NCBI RefSeq assembly: GCF_041537905.1
Contig: NZ_JBGRUO010000003.1
Coordinates: 248,001 to 312,000 of the forward strand
Source of the DNA: Ruegeria_C sp041537905
GTDB taxonomy: Bacteria > Pseudomonadota > Alphaproteobacteria > Rhodobacterales > Rhodobacteraceae
Direction of reading: 5' to 3'
Length of the DNA: 64,000 bases
Of this stretch, positions 25,445-32,484 are shown in pieces; position 1 is the stretch's first letter; each line of letters opens with the position of its first letter. The notes under the pieces are model-generated. The model worked only from the letters and a program-made list of their open reading frames with translations. It was not told the DNA's origin and searched no databases. Both the position numbers and the translations under genes were made by a program.

Positions 25445-26605
25445 ATGTTCAACGCGACCATGCAATTCGACCTGGGTGAGGATGTGAATGCCCTGCGCGA
25501 AATGGTCCATCGCTGGGCGCAGGAACGGGTTCGCCCCATGGCGAGCGAGATCGATGCCTCCAACGCTTTCCCGAACGAGCTTTGGCGTGAAATGGGCGAG
25601 CTGGGCCTCTTGGGCATCACGGTTCCCGAAGAATATGGCGGGGCGGGGATGGGCTATCTTGCCCATGCTGTCGCGGTCGAGGAGATCGCGCGGGCCAGTG
25701 CCTCGGTCTCACTGTCTTATGGCGCGCATTCGAACTTGTGTGTGAACCAGATCAATCTGAACGGCACCGAGGCACAGAAACGCAAATACCTGCCGGGCCT
25801 GCTTTCGGGCGAGAACGTGGGCGCGCTGGCCATGTCCGAGGCGGGGGCGGGGTCCGACGTGGTCTCAATGAAACTGCGCGCCGAGAAGCGCAATGACCAT
25901 TACCGTCTGAACGGCAACAAATACTGGATCACCAACGGCCCGGATGCGGACACGCTGGTGGTCTATGCCAAGACCGACCCCGAGGCCGGGCCAAAAGGTA
26001 TCACCGCCTTTCTGATCGAAAAAGAGATGACGGGTTTCTCGACCTCGCCGCATTTCGACAAGCTGGGCATGCGCGGCTCGAACACGGCTGAGCTGATCTT
26101 CGAGGATGTCGAAGTGCCGTTCGAGAATGTGCTGGGCGAAGAGGGCAAGGGCGTTCAGGTGCTGATGTCTGGCCTCGACTATGAACGCGTGGTGCTGGCG
26201 GCCATCGGGCCCGGTATCATCGCAAGCTGCATGGATGAGGTGATGCCCTACCTGGTCGAGCGTAAGCAGTTCGGCCAGCCGATCGGGAATTTCCAGCTTA
26301 TGCAGGGCAAGATCGCCGATATGTATACCGCGATGAACTCGTCGCGCGCTTACGTCTACGAGGTTGCCAAGGCCTGTGACCGGGGCGACGTGACCCGTCA
26401 GGACGCCGCCGCTTGCTGCCTTTATGCCAGCGAACAGGGTATGGCGCAGGCGCATCAGGCGGTGCAGGCGCTGGGCGGGGCGGGCTTTCTGGCCGACGCA
26501 CCGGTCAGCCGCATCTTCCGCGACGCCAAGCTGATGGAGATCGGGGCCGGGACCTCCGAGATTCGCCGAATGCTGGTCGGGCGCGAATTGATGGGGGCAA
26601 TGTGA
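25445..26605 (+). CDS. ivd: Isovaleryl-CoA dehydrogenase (acyl-CoA dehydrogenase family)
   Basis: A flavin-dependent dehydrogenase converting isovaleryl-CoA to 3-methylcrotonyl-CoA in leucine breakdown. The 386 residues start at ATG 25445 with GGGAGG upstream; a GTG directly before it is in frame but less well placed. Family landmarks are GLLGITVPEEYGGAGMGYLA, LAMSEAGAGSDVVSMKLRA, KYWITNGPDADTLVVYAKTD and the C-terminal EIGAGTSEIRRMLVGREL. The assignment as isovaleryl-CoA dehydrogenase rests on the family look plus the mccB, mccA and hmgL genes downstream. Two palindromic candidate operators precede it, and the LprI-like gene overlaps its stop codon. Confidence 0.9.
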   Translation: MFNATMQFDLGEDVNALREMVHRWAQERVRPMASEIDASNAFPNELWREMGELGLLGITVPEEYGGAGMGYLAHAVAVEEIARASASVSLSYGAHSNLCVNQINLNGTEAQKRKYLPGLLSGENVGALAMSEAGAGSDVVSMKLRAEKRNDHYRLNGNKYWITNGPDADTLVVYAKTDPEAGPKGITAFLIEKEMTGFSTSPHFDKLGMRGSNTAELIFEDVEVPFENVLGEEGKGVQVLMSGLDYERVVLAAIGPGIIASCMDEVMPYLVERKQFGQPIGNFQLMQGKIADMYTAMNSSRAYVYEVAKACDRGDVTRQDAAACCLYASEQGMAQAHQAVQALGGAGFLADAPVSRIFRDAKLMEIGAGTSEIRRMLVGRELMGAM

Positions 26606-27111
26606 TGCGCCGGGTTCTGGCCGTGGCAGTGGCCCTGCTTGGTCCAGTATCGGTTGTGCAGGCGCAAGACCTGAACTTCTCGATCGCGCCGACGCAATCC
26701 TGTCTTGCCGCAACTGCCGATCCGGCGGCGCGCCGGGCTTGTGCGGGCAAGGCGGCCGAGGCCTGTATGACCAACAACCCAGGTGGTGAGACCACGGTAG
26801 GCATGAGCTCTTGCCTCGATCAGGAGGTAAAGCAATGGGATGGCTGGCTGAACGCGGCCTATGGCACTTTGCTGTCAAAGGCGCAGGCCTCGGATGCCGA
26901 GTCTGCGAAATGGGGCACCAGCGCACCGAAGATCACCCCGGTATTGCGCGAGATGCAGCGCAAATGGATCGCCTTTCGCGACACCACCTGCGATTTCGAG
27001 ATGTCGCAATGGGGCGGTGGCAGCGGCACCGGCCCTGCCGGGCTGAATTGCCTGCTGCGCCTGACCGCCGATCAGGCGATCTATCTTGAACGGGCGTGGC
27101 TGGGGGACTGA
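26605..27111 (+). CDS. Secreted LprI-like (DUF1311) cysteine protein
   Basis: A 168-residue predicted periplasmic protein whose ATG shares one base with the ivd stop (TGATG). The signal peptide is MRRVLAVAVALLGPVSVVQA. The mature part carries cysteines at about residues 33, 46, 54 and 70 plus two later ones (TTCDFEMSQW and LNCLLRLTADQAIYLERAW), the pattern of lysozyme-inhibitor-LprI-type domains. Its disulfide-rich fold suggests envelope work, but the name of the family does not prove lysozyme inhibition. A diverged copy with cysteines in the same register lies at 29410, also joined to a leucine-catabolism gene. Confidence 0.8.
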   Translation: MRRVLAVAVALLGPVSVVQAQDLNFSIAPTQSCLAATADPAARRACAGKAAEACMTNNPGGETTVGMSSCLDQEVKQWDGWLNAAYGTLLSKAQASDAESAKWGTSAPKITPVLREMQRKWIAFRDTTCDFEMSQWGGGSGTGPAGLNCLLRLTADQAIYLERAWLGD

Positions 27112-27141
27112 CCCATGACCACGCCCGCAAGGATTAGCGGC

Positions 27142-27747
27142 TTAGAACCGGTGCACGTAAGTCAGGCCAACCAGCCAGGGGTCGATCTCGGCCTCGCCGA
27201 CCTTGGCGCCGTCCAGCCTGACATCAGAGTCGATGTCGAACCAGCGCACGTTCAGACGCATCGCGCCTGCATCGGTGATCTGGTAATCCACACCCGCCTG
27301 CAGCGAGACACCCCAGGAATTGTCGATCTTCAGATCGCCCAGCGGCGAGCTCTCGTCGAAGAAGACCGTATAGTTCAGGCCCGCGCCAACGTAGGGCGTG
27401 AACTTGGACTGGGTCGGGAAGTGATAGTTCAGCGACAGCGTGGGCGGCAGGTGCTTGGTGCTGCCGATCTTGCCGACACCCGACAGCGACAGATCGTGGT
27501 CGAACGGGGTCGCGGCCAGCAGCTCGATCCCCAGATTGTCGCGGACGAAGTATTCTGCGGTAAAGATCGGGCGGGTGTCGGAATCGACACTCAACTCGGC
27601 TCCGGCAACGGTGCCATTGTCGGATTTGGGATCAAGGTAGCCAACACCGACACCAACCGTCCAGTCGCCCTGCGATTGCGCAAAGGCGGGACCGGCGATG
27701 GCGGCCATGGCGACAGCGGATGTCAAAACGGCAGTTCTGAGTTTCAT
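27142..27747 (-). CDS. OmpW-family outer membrane protein
   Basis: A 201-residue eight-stranded beta-barrel porin-like protein. The signal peptide is MKLRTAVLTSAVAMAAIAG followed by PAFAQ. Barrel features are GDWTVGVGVGYLDPKSDNGT, PPTLSLNYHFPTQSKFTPYV, GAGLNYTVFF, SLQAGVDYQITD and a final strand ending in phenylalanine (LTYVHRF), as outer membrane proteins require. The start at 27747 fits the signal; an in-frame start 78 bases upstream is rejected. OmpW homologues form narrow hydrophobic channels and are often controlled by oxygen. An FNR-like box lies 65 bases upstream, and the gene is convergent with the LprI-like gene before it. Confidence 0.92.
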   Translation of the reverse strand: MKLRTAVLTSAVAMAAIAGPAFAQSQGDWTVGVGVGYLDPKSDNGTVAGAELSVDSDTRPIFTAEYFVRDNLGIELLAATPFDHDLSLSGVGKIGSTKHLPPTLSLNYHFPTQSKFTPYVGAGLNYTVFFDESSPLGDLKIDNSWGVSLQAGVDYQITDAGAMRLNVRWFDIDSDVRLDGAKVGEAEIDPWLVGLTYVHRF

Positions 27748-27811
27748 TTTTCGTCTCTTGTGTTTGAAATGAGTGATGGGCAGATTTTCTCTGCTGCGCC
27801 GCAGAAACGCT

Positions 27812-27825
27812 CTGATCTGGATCAA
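27812..27825. promoter_or_regulatory. FNR/CRP-type box CTGATCTGGATCAA between ompW and acyl-CoA synthetase
   Basis: It matches the FNR consensus TTGAT-N4-ATCAA at nine of ten defined positions. The centre is about 71 bases upstream of the ompW ATG and about 68 bases upstream of the divergent acyl-CoA synthetase ATG. Either promoter could place it near -41. FNR control of ompW is known in enterobacteria; here it is inferred. Confidence 0.55.
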
Positions 27826-27886
27826 GAAAATGCGTTTTGCGTCCCGGGGAGCTGCGACAAAACGTCAATGAATGCAGGGGGATGTG

Positions 27887-29413
27887 ATGGGTTCCGCTAG
27901 GCGCATAGCTGGTTTGCGCCCCGACGGAAGCTGGGACCTGCCAGACCGGTTGAACATGGCCGATCAGTGCCTGTCGCACCCTGAGGATCAGATAGCGATC
28001 ATCGACCTGACAGGGGCGCAGCGGCGCGACATCTGTTACGGCGAACTCGCCGCGATGAGCGATGGCATCGCGCGCGCTCTCGCGCCGCAGGTTCAGCGCG
28101 GCGACCGGGTTGGCGTGCTGCTCGGCCAGTCGCCCTGGTGCGCGGCGGCGCATCTGGCAATTTGGACGCTGGGCGCGATCTCGGTGCCGCTGTTCAAGCT
28201 CTTTCAGCAGGACGCGCTGCGCAGCCGGGTGCAGGATGCCGGGTTGTCCCTCGTCCTGACAGACCCTGGCGGGGCCGCGCTGCTGGGCGGGTTGGCTACG
28301 CCGCTGATTGCTTCCGAGATTGGCCAGGACGGTCCACCGGTGGCCCGCGCTGAAACCGGTCCGGAGGACCCGGCGGTGCTGATTTACACGTCGGGCACTA
28401 CGGGCAAACCCAAGGGCGCGTTGCACGGTCATCGGGTGCTGACCGGTCATCTGCCGGGTGTTTCGATCAGCCACAATCACCTGCGCGCGGGTGACTGCCT
28501 CTGGACGCCCGCCGACTGGGCCTGGATCGGCGGGCTGTTCGATGTGCTGATGCCGGGGCTGGCGCTGGGCATTCCGGTGGTGGCCGCGCGGCTCGACAAG
28601 TTCAGCCCGCAAGCCTGCGCCGATGTGATTGCGCAGGGCGGCGTGCGCAACGTCTTCTTCCCGCCCACCGCGCTGCGGATGCTCAAGGTGGCGGATCAGG
28701 CCATTCCCGGCCTGCGCTCGGTCGCCTCGGGTGGCGAGCCGCTGGGGGCCGAGATGCTGGCCTGGGGGCAGAAGGCCTTCGGTCTGACGATCAACGAGTT
28801 CTACGGTCAGACCGAATGCAACATGGTGGTCTCCTCCTGCGCCGAGGATTTCCCCGTGCACCCCGGCTGCATCGGCAAAGTGGTGCCGGGGCATCAGGTG
28901 GCGGTGATCGACGACACAGGTGAGCCGACGGCCGAAGAGGGCGACGTGGCCATCCGGCGCGGCTCGGCCTCGATGCTGCTGGAATACTGGAACAACCCGC
29001 AGGCGACCTCAGAGAAGTTCCGCGGTGATTGGCTGATCACCGGCGACCGGGGCGTGTGGGAGGGCGACTACTTGCGCTTCGTGGGCCGCGAGGATGACGT
29101 CATCACCTCGTCGGGCTACCGCATCGGCCCGGCAGAGATCGAGGATTGCCTGCTGACCCACCCGGCGGTGGCGACGGTGGGCGTGGTCGGCAAACCCGAT
29201 CCACTCAGGACCGAGATCGTGAAGGCTTTTGTAGTGCTGAAACCGGGGCGCGCGGCGTCAGAGATGGAACTGCAAGACTGGGTCAAGCATCGGTTGGCGC
29301 AATACTCTTACCCACGCGAAGTGGCGTTTCTGGAGGACCTGCCGATGACGGTGACGGGCAAGGTCATCCGTAAGGAATTGAAACGCAAAGCAGCAAGGGA
29401 ATGTAAGAAATGA
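27887..29413 (+). CDS. AMP-forming acyl-CoA synthetase
   Basis: A 508-residue ANL-family enzyme that activates a carboxylic acid to its CoA ester through an acyl-adenylate. Landmarks are VLIYTSGTTGKPKGALHGHR (P-loop-like), EFYGQTECNMVVSS, GDRGVWEGDYLRFVGREDDV, SGYRIGPAEIEDCLLTHPAV and the C-terminal catalytic lysine in VTGKVIRKELKRK. Position upstream of the mcc genes suggests a short branched acid such as isovalerate, but medium-chain acids are equally possible. The ATG at 27887 is chosen for its GGGGGA ribosome binding site over one 15 bases earlier. Its stop overlaps the next start (ATGA). Confidence 0.88.
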   Translation: MGSARRIAGLRPDGSWDLPDRLNMADQCLSHPEDQIAIIDLTGAQRRDICYGELAAMSDGIARALAPQVQRGDRVGVLLGQSPWCAAAHLAIWTLGAISVPLFKLFQQDALRSRVQDAGLSLVLTDPGGAALLGGLATPLIASEIGQDGPPVARAETGPEDPAVLIYTSGTTGKPKGALHGHRVLTGHLPGVSISHNHLRAGDCLWTPADWAWIGGLFDVLMPGLALGIPVVAARLDKFSPQACADVIAQGGVRNVFFPPTALRMLKVADQAIPGLRSVASGGEPLGAEMLAWGQKAFGLTINEFYGQTECNMVVSSCAEDFPVHPGCIGKVVPGHQVAVIDDTGEPTAEEGDVAIRRGSASMLLEYWNNPQATSEKFRGDWLITGDRGVWEGDYLRFVGREDDVITSSGYRIGPAEIEDCLLTHPAVATVGVVGKPDPLRTEIVKAFVVLKPGRAASEMELQDWVKHRLAQYSYPREVAFLEDLPMTVTGKVIRKELKRKAARECKK

Positions 29414-29889
29414 ACTTGCAATTGTTTTTGGGAAGCATAGGACTTGCTTTGTTGGCTCTCCCCGGATTTGCTAGGGCTAATGACGCCGAAAGACTCGTCG
29501 ATTGTCTCAACCAACCACCAACCTATGCTGACATGCAGCAGCAGTGTTGGGATGCGTTCTTTCGGTCCTGTATAACGCCCTACGAGTCAGATGATTGGGC
29601 ATCACAGACGGCTTGCTTCCTTTCTTTCAAGGAAGTTACGGACGGCATTGCATCGCGTTCGCATATAGCGGCACAGAAACACCCCCACGATTTTGGGAAA
29701 CGATTTGTCGCAGCTGCTTGGAAACTAGCGCTACGAGAGGCTGAAGCCGGATGTGATTTCGTCGTTGAAACGTCGCGTGAATTTGGTGCCGATACACAAT
29801 ACGATCAGATGCTATTTGCGCAGTGTTACGCCGGTGAAATTGCTAAGGCCATACCCAACATCAACGCTTGGCAGGGAAATAGAGACTAG
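29410..29889 (+). CDS. Secreted LprI-like cysteine protein, diverged second copy
   Basis: A 159-residue predicted periplasmic protein inserted between the acyl-CoA synthetase and mccB, sharing four bases with the former. The signal peptide is MNLQLFLGSIGLALLALPG followed by FARA. Cysteines sit at residues 32, 46, 54 and 69 with later ones in AGCDFVVETSREF and AQCYAGEI, nearly identical spacing to the 26605 protein (33, 46, 54, 70 and a CDF). The two therefore look like old paralogues. Base composition is visibly more AT-rich than its neighbours, suggesting later entry or relaxed selection. Function unknown. Confidence 0.7.
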   Translation: MNLQLFLGSIGLALLALPGFARANDAERLVDCLNQPPTYADMQQQCWDAFFRSCITPYESDDWASQTACFLSFKEVTDGIASRSHIAAQKHPHDFGKRFVAAAWKLALREAEAGCDFVVETSREFGADTQYDQMLFAQCYAGEIAKAIPNINAWQGNRD

Positions 29890-29894
29890 CTCAA

Positions 29895-31499
29895 ATGAAA
29901 CTCACATCCAAAGCCATTCCCACCTCTGAGGGTTTCAAGGCAAACTGTATGGCCCATCTCGGCGCTCTGTCTCCGATCGCTGAGGCCGCAGAAGCCGCCC
30001 GCATGGGCGGAGGCGAGAAATCCCGTGCGCGGCATGAGAGCCGGGGCAAGATGCTGCCGCGTCGGCGAGTGGCAAATCTGCTCGATCCGGGCTCTCCGTT
30101 TCTGGAAATCGGCGCGACGGCGGCGCATGGGATGTATGATGGCGCGGCGCCTTGTGCGGGCGTGGTTGCAGGCATTGGGCGCGTGCAGGGGCACGAGGTC
30201 ATGGTGGTTTGCAACGACGCCACCGTGAAGGGCGGTACTTATTACCCGATGACGGTCAAGAAACACCTGCGCGCGCAGGAGATCGCCGAGGAAAACCATC
30301 TGCCCTGTATCTATCTGGTCGATAGCGGCGGTGCGAACCTGCCCAATCAGGATGAGGTCTTTCCCGACCGCGATCACTTTGGCCGCATCTTCTACAATCA
30401 GGCGCGGATGAGCGCCAAAGGCATCCCTCAGATCGCCGTTGTGATGGGGTCGTGTACGGCGGGCGGAGCCTATGTTCCGGCAATGTCCGATGTCACGATC
30501 ATCGTGAAGGAACAGGGCACGATCTTCCTCGCCGGCCCGCCGCTGGTCAAGGCCGCAACCGGCGAGGTAGTCAGCGCCGAAGACCTCGGCGGCGGCGATG
30601 TCCATACGCGCCTGTCCGGCGTGGCGGATTATCTGGCCGAGGATGATGCCCATGCGCTGGCGCTGGCGCGGCGCGCGGTCCAAAGCCTCAACCGCCGCAA
30701 GCCGCAAACTGTGGATTGGGCCAGCCCCGAAGAGCCCGCCTATGACCCCGAGGAAATCCTCGGCGTGGTTCCGGGCGATCTGCGCACGCCTTACGACATT
30801 CGCGAGGTGATCGCGCGGCTGGTCGATGGCTCACGCTTTGACGAGTTCAAACCGCGTTTTGGCGAGACGCTGGTGACCGGGTTCGCCCATCTCAAAGGCT
30901 GCCCCATCGGCATCATCGCCAATAACGGCGTGCTGTTTTCCGAGGCCGCCCAGAAAGGCGCGCATTTCGTGGAACTGTGTTCACAGCGCAAAATCCCGCT
31001 GGTTTTCTTACAGAACATCACCGGCTTTATGGTGGGTCGCAAATACGAAAACGAGGGCATCGCGCGGCACGGGGCCAAGATGGTGACGGCGGTGGCCTCG
31101 ACCAATGTCCCCAAGATCACCATGCTTGTGGGCGGGTCATTCGGAGCGGGCAATTACGGTATGGCGGGGCGCGCCTATCAGCCGCGTTTCCTGTGGACCT
31201 GGCCCAATAGCCGTATCTCGGTCATGGGCGGCGAACAGGCGGCAGGGGTTCTGGCCACCGTCAAACGCGACGGGATCGAGCGGCAGGGCGGCACATGGTC
31301 CCCTGAAGAGGAAGCCGAGTTCAAACGCCCCACCATCGAGATGTTCGAGGAACAGTCCCACCCGCTCTACGCCTCGGCCCGGCTCTGGGATGACGGCATC
31401 ATCGATCCGCGCAAGTCCCGCCATGTGCTGGCCCTGTCGCTGAGCGCGGCATTGAGCGCGCCGATAGAGGAGACACGCTTCGGCGTGTTTCGGATGTGA
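29895..31499 (+). CDS. mccB: Methylcrotonyl-CoA carboxylase, carboxyltransferase (beta) subunit
   Basis: Transfers CO2 from biotin to 3-methylcrotonyl-CoA, giving 3-methylglutaconyl-CoA. The 534 residues are the family length. Visible blocks are the N-terminal GGGEKSRARHESRGKMLPRR, VCNDATVKGGTYYPMTVKKH, YLVDSGGANLPNQDEVFPDR and VVMGSCTAGGAYVPAMSDVT, and in the C-terminal half FLQNITGFMVGRKYENEGIA and LVGGSFGAGNYGMAGRAYQP. The biotin-carboxylase partner mccA is not adjacent: two small genes (ASCH and macrodomain) lie between. It starts five bases after the LprI-like gene. Confidence 0.95.
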   Translation: MKLTSKAIPTSEGFKANCMAHLGALSPIAEAAEAARMGGGEKSRARHESRGKMLPRRRVANLLDPGSPFLEIGATAAHGMYDGAAPCAGVVAGIGRVQGHEVMVVCNDATVKGGTYYPMTVKKHLRAQEIAEENHLPCIYLVDSGGANLPNQDEVFPDRDHFGRIFYNQARMSAKGIPQIAVVMGSCTAGGAYVPAMSDVTIIVKEQGTIFLAGPPLVKAATGEVVSAEDLGGGDVHTRLSGVADYLAEDDAHALALARRAVQSLNRRKPQTVDWASPEEPAYDPEEILGVVPGDLRTPYDIREVIARLVDGSRFDEFKPRFGETLVTGFAHLKGCPIGIIANNGVLFSEAAQKGAHFVELCSQRKIPLVFLQNITGFMVGRKYENEGIARHGAKMVTAVASTNVPKITMLVGGSFGAGNYGMAGRAYQPRFLWTWPNSRISVMGGEQAAGVLATVKRDGIERQGGTWSPEEEAEFKRPTIEMFEEQSHPLYASARLWDDGIIDPRKSRHVLALSLSAALSAPIEETRFGVFRM

Positions 31500-31509
31500 G
31501 GGCTGCGAC

Positions 31510-31935
31510 ATGAAACTCGAAGAGGCCCAAGCACTCTATCCCGACGCCGAAATCTTCACCTTTGGTGACAACCGGGCGCTCTGCGACGAGTTGTTGTTCC
31601 TGGTTCGGCAGGGGCGCAAAACCGCCACTTGCGGCGCTTTGCGCGATTACGGCGAGAGGGGCGACGCGCTGCCGGTGGTCGGACGTCAGGACATCGCTTT
31701 GGACTGGGACGGCAACGCGGCACTGGTGATCGAAACCATCGAGGTTACCCGGCGGCGGTATTGTGATGTGGATGCCGATTTTGCGCTGGCCGAGGGTGAG
31801 AACGATGACCTGGCAGGCTGGCAAGTGGCCCACCGCGGCTATTTCGAGCGTAATGGCGGCTGGTCCGCTGAGATGGAACTGATCTGCGAGCGGTTCCGAC
31901 TGGTCGAGGATTTCGGGGAGGATAGGGATGTATAG
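31510..31935 (+). CDS. ASCH domain protein
   Basis: A 141-residue protein with the ASCH (PUA-like beta-barrel) fold pattern: ALYPDAEIFTFGDNRALCDE, KTATCGALRDYGERGDALPV, WDGNAALVIETIEVTRRRYC and the terminal GWSAEMELICERFRLVEDF. ASCH proteins bind RNA or hydrolyse modified nucleosides such as N4-acetylcytidine; which applies here is unknown. It lies ten bases after mccB and 45 bases before the macrodomain gene, in the middle of the methylcrotonyl-CoA carboxylase genes, where no metabolic role is evident. Confidence 0.82.
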   Translation: MKLEEAQALYPDAEIFTFGDNRALCDELLFLVRQGRKTATCGALRDYGERGDALPVVGRQDIALDWDGNAALVIETIEVTRRRYCDVDADFALAEGENDDLAGWQVAHRGYFERNGGWSAEMELICERFRLVEDFGEDRDV

Positions 31936-31980
31936 CAAAACTCTGTTCGGCGCGCGTCTTGCCATGTTTTGGAGGCCTTC

Positions 31981-32484
31981 GTGAGTTTTCATGTTGTGCG
32001 GGCCGATATTACGCAGCTGCCGGTGGATGCGATCGTGAATGCTGCCAACCGGTCCCTGCTTGGCGGAGGCGGCGTGGATGGGGCCATCCATCGTGTCGCC
32101 GGGCCGAAACTGCTGGCAGAGTGCCGTGGTCTCGGTGGGTGCGAGACCGGAGAGGCCAAGGTAACGGGTGCCTACGACCTGACAGCGCGTATCGTGATTC
32201 ACACGGTAGGCCCGGTCTGGCGCGACGGTGCCTCCGGCGAGGACGAGCTACTGGCGCGCTGCTACGCCAACTGCCTGCGTCTGGCCGAGGAGTACAACTG
32301 CCAGAGCATTGCGTTCCCCGCAATCTCCACCGGTGCCTATGGATTTCCGCATGACCGCGCAGCGGAGATTGCGATGACCTCGGTTGCGGGTAGCCGACTG
32401 GATGTAAGACTCGTCGCGCTTGATGCGCGCACCGAGCGGCACCTGAACAATGCCGTCCGAAAATGGGAGCGAGGCAATGTTTAG
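31981..32484 (+). CDS. Macrodomain protein (O-acetyl-ADP-ribose deacetylase-like)
   Basis: A 167-residue macrodomain. The start is taken as GTG at 31981 because GGAGG lies six bases before it; a TTG twelve bases upstream is less likely. Motifs are VVRADITQLPVDAIVNAANR (adenosine site), SLLGGGGVDGAIHRVAGPKL (phosphate loop) and AFPAISTGAYGFPHDRAAEI (second loop), as in YmdB/MacroD-type hydrolases that remove ADP-ribose or deacetylate O-acetyl-ADP-ribose. The end overlaps the mccA start by eight bases, so it is translationally coupled to a leucine-catabolism gene. No DarT-like toxin is adjacent. Confidence 0.9.
   Translation: MSFHVVRADITQLPVDAIVNAANRSLLGGGGVDGAIHRVAGPKLLAECRGLGGCETGEAKVTGAYDLTARIVIHTVGPVWRDGASGEDELLARCYANCLRLAEEYNCQSIAFPAISTGAYGFPHDRAAEIAMTSVAGSRLDVRLVALDARTERHLNNAVRKWERGNV

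Noticed and set aside
31510..32484. ASCH plus macrodomain pair as a toxin-antitoxin module of the DarTG kind
   Set aside because: No DarT-like ADP-ribosyltransferase is present, the genes lie 45 bases apart, and they are embedded in a metabolic operon.
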